Source: Meconema thalassinum (lineage: Eukaryota; Arthropoda; Insecta; Orthoptera; Tettigoniidae). From it: 64,000 bases of DNA. Each line of letters starts with the position of its first letter. Within the stretch, counting starts at the first letter, position 1. Shown piece by piece: positions 20,708-30,965 of this stretch. The position numbers were made by a program, and so were the translations under genes. The notes beneath the pieces were generated by a model. It did no database searches. It had not been told where the DNA came from and was given only the letters and a program-made list of their open reading frames with translations. The stretch is taken from positions 1,081,017,788 through 1,081,081,787 of the forward strand of contig OX336389.2 in the NCBI GenBank assembly GCA_946902985.2, given 5' to 3'.

Positions 20708-23176
20708 TTATTGGCTTACTCTTGGATAATATTTCTTCAAGTTTCCAGCAATGAACTTGCCATATACGACATCATTCTCATTATCATAGAGTTCATAACA
20801 GTTGTTTCCATAAGCATTCGTAATTCTGAACGGACCCATAAATACTATTCCAAACTTGGGATAGATTTTCTTACTCACGTCAGCCTTGACAGGTCTGCGT
20901 AGCAATACCAGATTTCCAATTTCTAAGGGAGTACCAAAACGTTTTCCAGCTACTCTTTTCAGTCGTTTTTGTGCTGCTCTCTGGAGTTGTTCTTTCGCTC
21001 TGTCAATTCTCTGCTGCCTTCCTAGGTCGGGATCTCTAGGAACGTGGTTGAAAAGATTGTCCCACGGCCTTTCTGGGTTTCTTCCTAGATGAAGTCTCAT
21101 TGGCACCTCTCCTGTGCTCTCCTGCACTGTAGAATTTAGACACTCCTCAATAAGGGGTACAAATCTCACCCAACTAGTATGATCATTCGGACAGAAAATT
21201 CGACCAAATTTCGAAAATTCAGCCATGTATCTTTCTGAAGAATTCGATTCCGGATAGCGCACGCTTGAAAATATGTGCTTAATACCAAGCCTTTCCATAT
21301 CTGCAGCAAATTCTAAGGATGTAAACTGAGCTCCATGATCCGATAGTAGATACTCTGGTTTACCAGCTTTTGGAAATACAGCATGTTCCAGTCTGCTTAC
21401 AACGTTCCTCGTGTTAGCTTTTTGCATGGGACTCATTGTTACAAATTTCGAGAAGACATCCAAGGTAACCAACAGGTACTGATTACCCTGGTATCCCTTC
21501 GGACAGGGGCCAAATATGTCCGTCGCCATGAGTTCATTCGGTTTAGAGGGAATCATAGCCTTAGGTTTTCCTTTTAATAGAGCGGAAGCATACTTTGCTC
21601 TTTGACATTTATCACATGAACGAATGACATTAGCATTGCTGGAAAGCATGTTAGTCCAAATAAACCTCTCTTTAAGAGTATCAAGAGTTTTATCCAGACC
21701 GGCATGTCCAGTTGCGTGATGAGCTACCCACACTAAATTGACTACAAGTTTAGGTGGCACGACTATTCGGAGCTTTGTATGCGCAGAGTCAGCATACTTA
21801 CATACGACGTCTCCACTCAAGACAAAGTGTCGTGAATCTCTCTGTGTAGCTGCATAGTCAACATCAGTATTGTCCATGTAACCCTTAAGGAACCTGTACA
21901 TTTTCCTGATTGGAGCGTGTCTCTTCTGTGACACACCGATTCGGGCTAACCTCCTAACGGTCTCTTGATCTTGCTGCTCCAATTGTACATGGTGTATCTG
22001 CACATTTTTGATAGGGTTACGTGATAAAGCATCAGCCAGTAAGTTGTCTTTCCCAGGCTGATGGACAATAGTGGCGTTAAACTGTTGGGTGAACAAAGCC
22101 CAACGTGTCAATCTATCACTAGACATGTCAGTTTGCAGCATAAACTGAAGTGCTTTGTGATCTGTAATAATGATAACCTTGTGTCCCAGCAGCATTTTCT
22201 TCCACGCTTGCAAAGCTGTTACAAAAGCTAACGCTTCTAGTTCTGTCGTAAAGTAGTTTTCCTCGTGTTTCTTTAATTTCCGACTAGTGAACGCAATGTA
22301 GTGCTTGTTGCCTGCCTCGTCTTTTTGGTATAAGACTGCACTAATGCCTATTCTTGATGCATCAGACTCAATATAGAACACCTTCTCAAAGTCTGGGTAC
22401 TCCAGTTTAACGTTGTTTCTGAGCATCTCCTTTGCTTTCTCAAAAGCCTCGTCTGCTGCGGTACTCCATTTCCATCTATTATTCTTCTTGAGTAAGTCAT
22501 ACAGAGGAGCCATAATTTCAGAGTATCTCGGACAGTGGCTGCTGATGAATTGGCATGCGCCTACAAATTCTCTGACTTGTTTCACCTTAGTTGGCTTTGG
22601 GAACCTTGTGATCGCATCTACTTTCTGCATGTTTGGATGATATCCATCCTTATCAATAGTATGCCCCAAGTAGTTGATCTCCTTCTTCATGAATTGACAT
22701 TTTCCAAAATTGACCTTAATATTGGCCTTCCTTAAATTTTCAAACAACTTTCTCAAATGCACTAAATGTTCTGCGGCGTTGGGTGAAGATACAATTAAAT
22801 CGTCAATGTAGCAGATTACATTTTCCTTTACTTCGTCAGTGAGCTTGCTATCAAGTGCTCGATTAAGTGCTGGTCCACTGTTGACCATTCCAAAAGGCAT
22901 TCTCTGGAAGACCCATGACGTCTGGTCAAAGAAGAATCCAGTGTACTGCATACTTTCTTCTTCCAGTTGAACTTGGTAAAACGAAGATGTCATGTCAAGA
23001 ACACTGAAACATGCTCTCCCTTTGAACTTTCTAAGCAGATCTCTAATCTTAGGTGGTCGGTCATTTTCTGGAAGAATCTTTAAGTTGATGGTCCGAGCAT
23101 CGAGACAGAGACGTATCTGACCATTACTTTTCTTGACTACAGTTATGGGGTTTATGTAAGACGACGCCTGCTTTTT
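20708..23176 (-). CDS. Pol of unit 1: RT (most), RNase H, integrase
   Basis: The frame is open from 23176; the first methionine is at 22993, giving 761 residues that start inside RT (numbering below from that Met). RT has the YIDD catalytic box at 62-65 and the FMKKEINYLGH region near 101-111. RNase H acidic residues are D211, E251, D278 and D321. The integrase zinc finger is H426, H430, C460, C463; the core is D492, D552, E587 (34 residues between the last two, one fewer than usual); a GPF motif is at 720-722. The frame ends 80 bp before the polypurine tract. The N-terminal RT residues lie in the preceding frame (23124-23475), which overlaps by 53 nt and requires a +1 shift. One distinctive residue, N rather than I, follows SGPAL. 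Clade within Ty3/Gypsy unresolved. Confidence 0.88.
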   Translation of the reverse strand, partial: KKQASSYINPITVVKKSNGQIRLCLDARTINLKILPENDRPPKIRDLLRKFKGRACFSVLDMTSSFYQVQLEEESMQYTGFFFDQTSWVFQRMPFGMVNSGPALNRALDSKLTDEVKENVICYIDDLIVSSPNAAEHLVHLRKLFENLRKANIKVNFGKCQFMKKEINYLGHTIDKDGYHPNMQKVDAITRFPKPTKVKQVREFVGACQFISSHCPRYSEIMAPLYDLLKKNNRWKWSTAADEAFEKAKEMLRNNVKLEYPDFEKVFYIESDASRIGISAVLYQKDEAGNKHYIAFTSRKLKKHEENYFTTELEALAFVTALQAWKKMLLGHKVIIITDHKALQFMLQTDMSSDRLTRWALFTQQFNATIVHQPGKDNLLADALSRNPIKNVQIHHVQLEQQDQETVRRLARIGVSQKRHAPIRKMYRFLKGYMDNTDVDYAATQRDSRHFVLSGDVVCKYADSAHTKLRIVVPPKLVVNLVWVAHHATGHAGLDKTLDTLKERFIWTNMLSSNANVIRSCDKCQRAKYASALLKGKPKAMIPSKPNELMATDIFGPCPKGYQGNQYLLVTLDVFSKFVTMSPMQKANTRNVVSRLEHAVFPKAGKPEYLLSDHGAQFTSLEFAADMERLGIKHIFSSVRYPESNSSERYMAEFSKFGRIFCPNDHTSWVRFVPLIEECLNSTVQESTGEVPMRLHLGRNPERPWDNLFNHVPRDPDLGRQQRIDRAKEQLQRAAQKRLKRVAGKRFGTPLEIGNLVLLRRPVKADVSKKIYPKFGIVFMGPFRITNAYGNNCYELYDNENDVVYGKFIAGNLKKYYPRVSQ

Positions 23177-23475
23177 TTATAATCCCGTCTACCTCCATTT
23201 TTCTTATCAACCCTCGTACTTCTTGGTAGTATTTCTCAGGTATGGGGTATATTTTCTTTTGGTAAGGGGTTTCATCGGTCAGCCTTATCTTATACTTATA
23301 GTCTTTAATCAATCCAGGCTTTTCATCAAATATATCTTGGAATTCCTTTATCAAATCCTCAAATTCCCCCTGAATTTCTTCAAATCCTTCAGTTTTTCTA
23401 CTGGGTATTTCTGTTAGATTCTCCACTTCATTGATAATGGTATTTAAAGTCTCTTCCCTAAGGTCTATCTCCAGA
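23124..23475 (-). CDS. Protease tail/RT N-terminus segment of unit 1, separate frame
   Basis: A short frame contains TEIPSRKTEGFEEIQGEF, then PYQKKIYPIPEKYYQE and GLIRKMEVDGIIK, the start of a Gypsy RT domain (the 'YPIP...V..LI..M..DGII' block). It ends at 23124 while the remaining RT lies in the +1 frame from 23176. It is cut off from gag-pro upstream by an extra base in a T8 run at 23476-23483; units 2 and 3 lack that extra base and stay continuous with the protease frame. Confidence 0.75.
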
Positions 23476-26379
23476 CTTTTTTTTCATGTCCTGTTCTTCG
23501 ATCTCTTCTGTGATCATGTACCCATCATTAAAGCTAATAATCCTATTCTTCATATCAATAATGGCTCCAACTTTCGATATAAAATCGATTCCTAGCACAA
23601 TGTCGAAATGGATCTTGTTCACCACAATAAAGATCTGTTCATAATTCCTTCCATTAGTTTCAAAGTTCAACAACACTTGGATCTTGCATTTCACTGCCTT
23701 GTCTTGGAAAATTCCTCTCACTTTGACGGTAGAAGCAGGTAAAACTGTCATGTTTTCTCCCTTTAATAGACTTTGATAGCATTCATCAGAAATGATAGAA
23801 ATAATTGCGCCGGTATCCATAAGAGCTTTGTACTGTTGGCCATCTATCAGTACAGAAATAATAGGTAAGGCACATGGTCTTTCCTCTTTGACGATTCCTC
23901 TCTCTTCTAATAAATCCTCATCAGTTACTTCGTAAATTTCATTGATAGTAATTATGTGTGGTGTGGCAATGTATTCATTGTTTCTCACATTCGTTGAGAA
24001 ATCGGCGTTTTTTTTTTCTGTGTTACCATTTTCAAAGTTCCCCTGCTGGCTTGTAGAAGGACCAGGATCGATCACTAAATCCTGTCTTTTCTTCTGGTTT
24101 TCAGCTTCCTTCTCTCGTAATTCCTTCAAATACTGCTGACTTTCTTTCTCTCTCTCTTGATACTTGTCCGGTGTCATAACCTGACCTTGAGAATTTTGAT
24201 TCCGATTCTGGTACTGGTTATTTCTGTTGTAGTTCCTATTGTACCCATTGTTATTATAATATCTACCTCTTCCGTTATTATAGTTCCCTCTATTGTTATT
24301 CCAGCCTCGTCTTTGCTGATATGGACGGTAACCTTGTGATCTGTTGTTGCGAAAATAATTGTTCCTGTGAGGACCTACATTTTCAGTTTTCTCTTCAGCA
24401 GGCGTATCAGTTTGCTGAACTTGATCCATGTAGACTGTATTAATGTCTTTGAATTCGTGCCTCTGACCTTTTTGAACCAAATTTGGCACCGGACTCGTGT
24501 AATCAAGCCTTCTCAATAGTTCGTCCATACTGGTCAAATCCCTTATATTTGACGATATAATAAGTCTTCTTACCTCAACAGGTAGCATACGTGAAATGGC
24601 ATTTATTAACTGCTCTGTAGAAAATGGGGGTTGTAAAAATCTTAAGCGCGATAACTGGCTGGTGAAGAAATCAGCGTACCGTGTTAGAAAAGTACCCGAA
24701 TACTTCCTCGAGTATACCTCAGCTCTTAATGAATTTTGTGCTTCTCTTGACCAGAATCGTTTTGTAAGTGCCTCTGCAAATTCATCGAAATTACTAAAAG
24801 TGTACCGAAATGCTCTGAACCACTCAAGAGGTCCTCCAGCTAGAAATCTTTCTACGATTCTCATTTCTCTTTCTCTAGGAATATGGGCTTCAATAAAATA
24901 GTCTTTCAGGTTTGTGATATACTCTATCGGTGTTAGACTATCTGTATTACTAAATTTCTGAGGCTTGTCCTCAAAGTTTCGGATGACTGTCACATTTCTT
25001 GGATATGAATCCATATAATTCTTTCCACTATCACGATATTTCCATTCAGGTTCAATATTCCTATCCACTTCTTCTTCCCGGAATCTGAATATACGTTTCT
25101 CAGGACTAATATCTCTCTCTTCAGTAGCGAGGTTACATCTTCTCACGTAATTCCTATTATCTTCAAAAGTCAACCCTTCTGGATCCTTATCTGTGATTTC
25201 CGTGATGACTTTCCTAATCAACTCTTCTTTATACGTTTCCAACATGCTAGCTTCTCCTAGGTTTAAATTCTGAAGTTTGCTCGTAGTTTCATTGACATCA
25301 GAGACAACCTTATGAATTTGTTCCTCTAACGCGGATTTTAATGCTTGCACGTCCCGGCCTATTTGAGTTCTATCCTCTACCTGCTTTTCGGATAGCGAAT
25401 CCATCCTTATACTCAAATCCTTTCTAATTTGAACTACCTCATTATTTATATCTACTTGTGTACTGGCTAGTTTTTGTTCAATTCGCTCCTGAATCTGATT
25501 GACATGTTCCCCACTTGACTTGTTCCATTCATCTTTCCAAACCGTTACATTTGCAGTTAACATTTCAGCAATATCTACTTCAATGTCTTCCTTAAGTAAA
25601 CGATTATGATCTAAGACTTGGGTCCTCATGACCTCTACATCATGTTTTAATCCAGCTAGTGAAGCTGTTGTCCTAACAGACTCGTCAACCAATCTAGTTG
25701 TTAAAGTACTAATGTTACGAGTACAAAGCGTTTTTGAAGTTTCAATTTCTTCTCTAACCTTATTAACATCAGTTTGAACTTTGGCAATGTCTACAAAAAC
25801 TGTATTAACTTCTATTTGCACCTTATTGATATCGCTTTGCATATCATTAACATCAGACTGAATATTATTTATGTCTACTTGAACGTTTGACACATCGGTT
25901 CGAACATTTCTAATCTCTCTTTGAACTTCTTCTACCTTGTCTTGTACAGTAGCAACATCATTCCTAACAACGATTACTTCTGCTCTAGCACATGAAATAT
26001 CACCCCGGACATTAGCAACATCATGATTTAACAAAGTAAGGTCTTTCTGGACTGAATCAACTTTTCCCTGTACATTGGAAACATCAATTTTTACATCTGA
26101 AACATCTTTATGGACATTGGATAAATCTACTTTAACATCTGAGACATCCTTGTGAATGTCAGTCACGGCATTCTGGACCTCCTGTGTACTGGTCTGTAAA
26201 CGCGACATGTTATTTTCCAAATTTGCAGAACTGGTCTGGAGATCCTTCAAATTCTCCTTCATCATCTCCTGCATTCGACTAGCATTCCTAGCTTCCATCT
26301 CCCTCACACTTTCATTCATGCTAGCTTTCAAACTGTTGGACATCTCCTCCAACATCTGTCTCATACTCTCATCTGCCAT
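23458..26379 (-). CDS. Gag-protease of unit 1, 973 aa, longest of the three copies
   Basis: Residues about 1-390 form a long predicted coiled coil with a striking seven-residue repeat of the type VSNVQxDI at 74-207. A retrotransposon Gag/capsid domain follows (about 480-625; LAGGPLEWFRAFRYTF, SRMLPVEVRR). An Asn/Arg/Gly/Tyr-rich tail (about 672-730) stands where a CCHC zinc knuckle would be; no knuckle is seen. An aspartic protease domain follows, with catalytic ALMDTGAIISII (D855-T-G) and the flap-side VLGIDFI near 928. Gag and protease share one frame. The C-terminal MKKKSGDRP is an artefact of the one-base insertion at 23476-23483. Role: particle formation, genomic RNA binding and polyprotein cleavage. 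Confidence 0.88.
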   Translation of the reverse strand: MADESMRQMLEEMSNSLKASMNESVREMEARNASRMQEMMKENLKDLQTSSANLENNMSRLQTSTQEVQNAVTDIHKDVSDVKVDLSNVHKDVSDVKIDVSNVQGKVDSVQKDLTLLNHDVANVRGDISCARAEVIVVRNDVATVQDKVEEVQREIRNVRTDVSNVQVDINNIQSDVNDMQSDINKVQIEVNTVFVDIAKVQTDVNKVREEIETSKTLCTRNISTLTTRLVDESVRTTASLAGLKHDVEVMRTQVLDHNRLLKEDIEVDIAEMLTANVTVWKDEWNKSSGEHVNQIQERIEQKLASTQVDINNEVVQIRKDLSIRMDSLSEKQVEDRTQIGRDVQALKSALEEQIHKVVSDVNETTSKLQNLNLGEASMLETYKEELIRKVITEITDKDPEGLTFEDNRNYVRRCNLATEERDISPEKRIFRFREEEVDRNIEPEWKYRDSGKNYMDSYPRNVTVIRNFEDKPQKFSNTDSLTPIEYITNLKDYFIEAHIPREREMRIVERFLAGGPLEWFRAFRYTFSNFDEFAEALTKRFWSREAQNSLRAEVYSRKYSGTFLTRYADFFTSQLSRLRFLQPPFSTEQLINAISRMLPVEVRRLIISSNIRDLTSMDELLRRLDYTSPVPNLVQKGQRHEFKDINTVYMDQVQQTDTPAEEKTENVGPHRNNYFRNNRSQGYRPYQQRRGWNNNRGNYNNGRGRYYNNNGYNRNYNRNNQYQNRNQNSQGQVMTPDKYQEREKESQQYLKELREKEAENQKKRQDLVIDPGPSTSQQGNFENGNTEKKNADFSTNVRNNEYIATPHIITINEIYEVTDEDLLEERGIVKEERPCALPIISVLIDGQQYKALMDTGAIISIISDECYQSLLKGENMTVLPASTVKVRGIFQDKAVKCKIQVLLNFETNGRNYEQIFIVVNKIHFDIVLGIDFISKVGAIIDMKNRIISFNDGYMITEEIEEQDMKKKSGDRP

Positions 26380-26915
26380 CTCAATAATATTTCAATAATA
26401 GACTGCGTTAGGGACATACATCAAATAGAGCAAGATAACAACATCTGAGCAACGCCTTTCACCATATATAAAGTTTGAGCAATTTTCTGTCTTAAATCTA
26501 ACTTATAATTAGCTTATCACTAACTTCATAAACACCCTATGTTGAAATAAACTCAAGCACATGTTCAAATTTCTTTGGTTTATTTTAAATATCCTAACAC
26601 AAATAATTTACATTTACAAACCAAATAGTTTAATTTTATCATTAATATGACTAAACATGTCATAAGCCGGTCAAATAAAATAAGACTCCAGATCATAGGC
26701 GATTTTTCTAAGTTTCCAGCCTATTTAACCTCTCTCAGGTTGTATAAGATCTGATCTTTTCTGAGTGTAATTTTCCTAATACAACACAACATTTAATCCC
26801 TATATAATCACACTCTCAAATTCTACAATTGGCCAAGACATCTAACAAAGAATCAACCTCTTTATTTGAGTCTTCACAATCCCATTGACATCGATAACTT
26901 GGTAATCCAATGTTA

Positions 26916-26942
26916 TTCGAGCCCCACACGTTGATTGCGCCA
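26916..26942 (-). promoter_or_regulatory. Primer-binding site, tRNA-Lys-like, unit 1
   Basis: Seven bases after the LTR end the coding strand reads TGGCGC, then AACGTG and GGGCTCGAA. These blocks match the complement of the 3' end of animal tRNA-Lys (TGGCGCCCAACGTGGGGC...), but with two 2-nt insertions and one mismatch. The same sequence is at 37162-37188 and 47415-47441. Assignment to tRNA-Lys is inference. Confidence 0.6.
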
Positions 26943-26949
26943 ATCCTAC

Positions 26950-29900
26950 TGTCCCCGATAATCCGGATAGTAGGCTGTCAGAAATCCGCCCCCTCAATCG
27001 GATTGCCAATAATCGATTGCACCGGCACAGCTACATCAATGAAAATGGCACTGACAGATACTACCGAGATTAGAGCACAGTAGTTAACATGAAATTACTG
27101 TGGAACACACCAAAATATACGGGGGTTCATACTTACCTTTTACTTACCTATTCAATTTAATCTCGGGTCTGGGTTTTCAACTGGATCACTTAATAGTATG
27201 CCCTCACAGTAACCTCCACCACGATATTTAAAATGAACCAAGTCGGAGACCAGAAAATTTAAACTGCACAATAATTTATTTCACATAAAGAAAAAAAATA
27301 TTTTAACAAAATTTAACAACAAAATAGTTATGGCTGTCTGAAGCCATTGTCAATGCAACCATGTCCTCCTGTAGGACTGTAGACTTCACATACAAAAATT
27401 CAGCTTTCTCTAGCTCAAAAGAACGTAATAATAACAACAATGCACATTGGAATGGATAAGGGAGCTGGGACGAGACATATAGCATTTGTTTCCTTGTTCA
27501 TGAACTTCATAATTTAGTTCATTGACACACATTTATTAATAACTGCAAGGCCGCTAAGTAGTTGACCTTGACCTCCACCATTCAGTTATCTGGCCACCTG
27601 CAATACACCCTATGCAGTGTTGCATGCTTGCTTCGTCAAATGGACGCAGCTGCCTAACCAGTGTCACCATATGCTGGCCAACGCAGAGTCTAGCTCTCAT
27701 TCAAAACAATTTAAATGCTCACATCTCAACTCAAATATTATCACGCAAAATTTATACAAGTTCCGTTCACATTGCAATGGATTACTCTGTTAATCTCAAA
27801 TCTTATTTAAATGTTTATTCCAATTATCGAACTAGCGTTGTTTAAATGTTAATAGCAAAACGCATAATGTTATATCATAGTGTTCAATAATTATTTATAA
27901 CATTTAGATTGTTCATACTTAGTCAAACGACAATTGAAAAATTTTTACACGCCTCTATTAATCCCGTTTGTTTCAAATTATTATTATAGATATTTACATA
28001 GTTATTTATATTATTTATATTTTATTTATATTTGAAATACATTAACCACACGTTTATCCGGTTGATATTTTCTTAAATCGTGGTAATATAATCGACCGAT
28101 GAAGGTTACTTATATTTAAATTTTAGATTCAGGTTTAATAAGATTTAATAATTATTATTTGTGACGGTAACCTCCATTCAAAATCTATAATTCAATCAAT
28201 TTATCACTCTTGTTAATTTTAACAGTAACTTCACATGAATAATTTTCAATGGACCTGAACAATACAACTCAGCGGAAACATACCTCGCACAAACGCACAA
28301 AATTGGCCCATAATTCATCATATATCTCATTATATATGGCATAAAAATCTTCCACAATACACACAAAAAACCTCCACTTATAAATTCATCATCATCATCA
28401 ATATTACTGTGGGAACCTCCTTCACTTATTATAGGGCATTATTCATCAGCGACTTTTACACGTCCACTGAACTAACGATTATACATCCATAGTTCCTCTT
28501 TAAAAATTCTTATATTCATCAATTGTATCGCAAACTGTTATTATATTTAACCTTCGTGGGTTTCATTCATGAAGCGATATGAAGCAAAAATTTGCCAGTC
28601 ACAAATAAATTTAATAGCAAATACGATTAGACACGCCTCCCTGGTCTATCAAAATGAATTAATCTCATCATAATTATCGCAGTATAAAAATACTATATTC
28701 AAGCAAAATTCATTTAACTGCAGAAATAGTCGAATAGAATGCAAATAGACTAGAAAATGCAAACATTATTGTTTCAATCTAGAATTGAGAAAATCTCCTA
28801 TCAAATGTTCATTACTATAGTGTACTGAATAAATCGTATTCAAAGTTCATATTTCATAAAATTGTCTATAATGCAATGGTATTTCAGAATTGACTAAAAA
28901 TGTCTGTGTTTCAATCATGTTCTTAAAAACGACTAGTATTTCCAAGATCGTCGATAAAGTAGTAGATTTTAACGCTCTAAAATCTTTAAATCATTCTTCT
29001 TTCTTGAGGATGACAGAAAATTGGTCTAAGTAATTTACTGGAAAGAATTACTTTAATAAAACGACACGCTGTCTGAATTCAAACTTGCCATAGAAAATCG
29101 TTAACTTTACAGTCAAGACTACAAGAAAAATTCAAATTCTCGCAAGAATATTTAACTTCAGTATGAACTGATCCAAAATGTTTAAATATGCAAATGACAT
29201 AATAATGTCTCAATAAATCGAAGAAAATGGCATAAAGCTGCCAAGTGTACAGAGTACAGAAACATCTAGCAAAAGAATATGGGGCAATCAAATATATGAC
29301 AGAAAATATGGGAAAGATAGTTGCTCAGATCTCACTAAAATGGCTCAAATAAATCAAGAAACGTTCACGGCTACCTTATCTGTTGGATTTAAGTTCTAGA
29401 AGAAAATTTCAAAGAAGACTGCTGCTGGTTCCATTTCACCACAGGATAGATGTGCACCGACCTCGAACCTGGAACCTGCGCCCTCGGACAATAGAACAGC
29501 TTCCTCCTCCGGAAATCGCACTGCTCCGTGTAGACGATAGACATCCTTCTGGCAAAACTCTTCTTTGTGTGCTGGGAGAAACCCTTGCCACTCTTGAAAT
29601 TTCCCTGAAGTTCTTGTAGAAATCAGCCATGAAGTTCATTGCAAATATTTCCGCAGTAATGTTCATAATTGTGGAGTGTGAATTTATTACCACTGCCATT
29701 TGATGTAATTCAGCGATGGATTACGATGCATGAGTGTAGCTGAATGTTCACTACATGCTCGTCTTTGTAGAATGACGATTATCGAAGCTCCATGTTGCTA
29801 CTTCACACTACTGATGTATGTCCCAATTGCATTAAAGTTTTAGTCTTCCATCTCCACTTCCATTATAATGTTAGTCGAAAGTACTGCCAGATTGTATAGT

Positions 29901-30873
29901 TCCATTGTAGAATGTAGCGTTGTATCACCAAATGTAATCTTCAGTATCACGGTTGCAATTCACGTGTCTGCCGTAGCGTAGAATGTGGTAGTAAAAGTGC
30001 TTCTCAGGATTCGAGAAAAACACTTTTCTCTGCAGTCTTTAAATGCGAATATCTTCTGAAGTATTATAATGAAAATGTTCAACTTTCGCACACGCCTCAA
30101 TATTGTAATGCACTATTGAATTAGTATAAATGCAGTAGCTAATTCTTGATAGATAAACTTGTAGAATCGTTTATGTGTGCGCTCCAACTTCGCCTAGTTT
30201 TAGTAACAGTAAAATTGCACTGCTGGATACCCAATACTGTTCGATGCGGTGGGCTCTGCCACGCTTGCTTATGACGATATGCTTGTTCTATCAGAACACG
30301 AAGTCAGACTATGAAATCAGAATAAAACCACGAAGTGAGAAGCTCCTCTCTGCTGTGCAAGGCCTTTTATCAACTTTGAAGGGGCGTATCCATCCCTACC
30401 ATAGCTTCTTCTTCCATCATTATTCGAAGTTCCAACTTTGGCTATTCTTGACGGATTTTCAGATTTCAAAAACATATAATTAACTTCTTCAAAATTCCAA
30501 ATCAATGCCATAACTGAAAATAGTTTTCCACAATTCTGCATGCCAAAAGTTATTAAATATCGTAGTTTCAATAATCTCCGTCTCCCTCCAAGCTATCATT
30601 CATTGGTTCGAGCCTCTCCTCCAATAGCGTAACTTCTTCCTCAGCACGTTCACTTGCTTCCCTGCGACTGCGTCGTAAATCTAAGATCCTTCTCGAACAA
30701 AATCGTGACGTCAGCAAGAATCTAAGCTCAGCCAGCCTACTTGCTCGAGCGTTGCGTCATCCACGCCTACGTCATTAATATACACGTCACAACTATGACG
30801 GCCATAACTTTATTCACATACGGTATGCCAATACAGCCACCGTGGTCTCAGTATAATTCAATTTACGGGGGCA
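26950..30873 (-). repeat. LTR2, 3924 bp, full length, shared between units 1 and 2
   Basis: Begins TGTCCCCGATAATCC and ends TTTACGGGGGCA (plus strand). It contains the 1074-bp block absent from LTR1. Distinctive differences from the other LTRs include loss of five bases near 29115 and GCAATTCACG rather than GCAATACACG. At diagnostic sites near 29575-29680 it groups with LTR4 rather than LTR1 and LTR3. Confidence 0.92.
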
Positions 30874-30965
30874 TTCTCCCTTCACCACGTTTTTAAAAAC
30901 AGTTGCAAATTGTTTTTAAACTCTGTTACAAATATCTGAATTCACTTAAACACGAAATTGAATTA

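Noticed and set aside
24157..24339. Plus-strand 60-codon hydrophobic ORF conserved in all three units
   Set aside because: Antisense of the Asn/Arg/Gly-rich Gag tail; conservation only reflects near-identity of the units.
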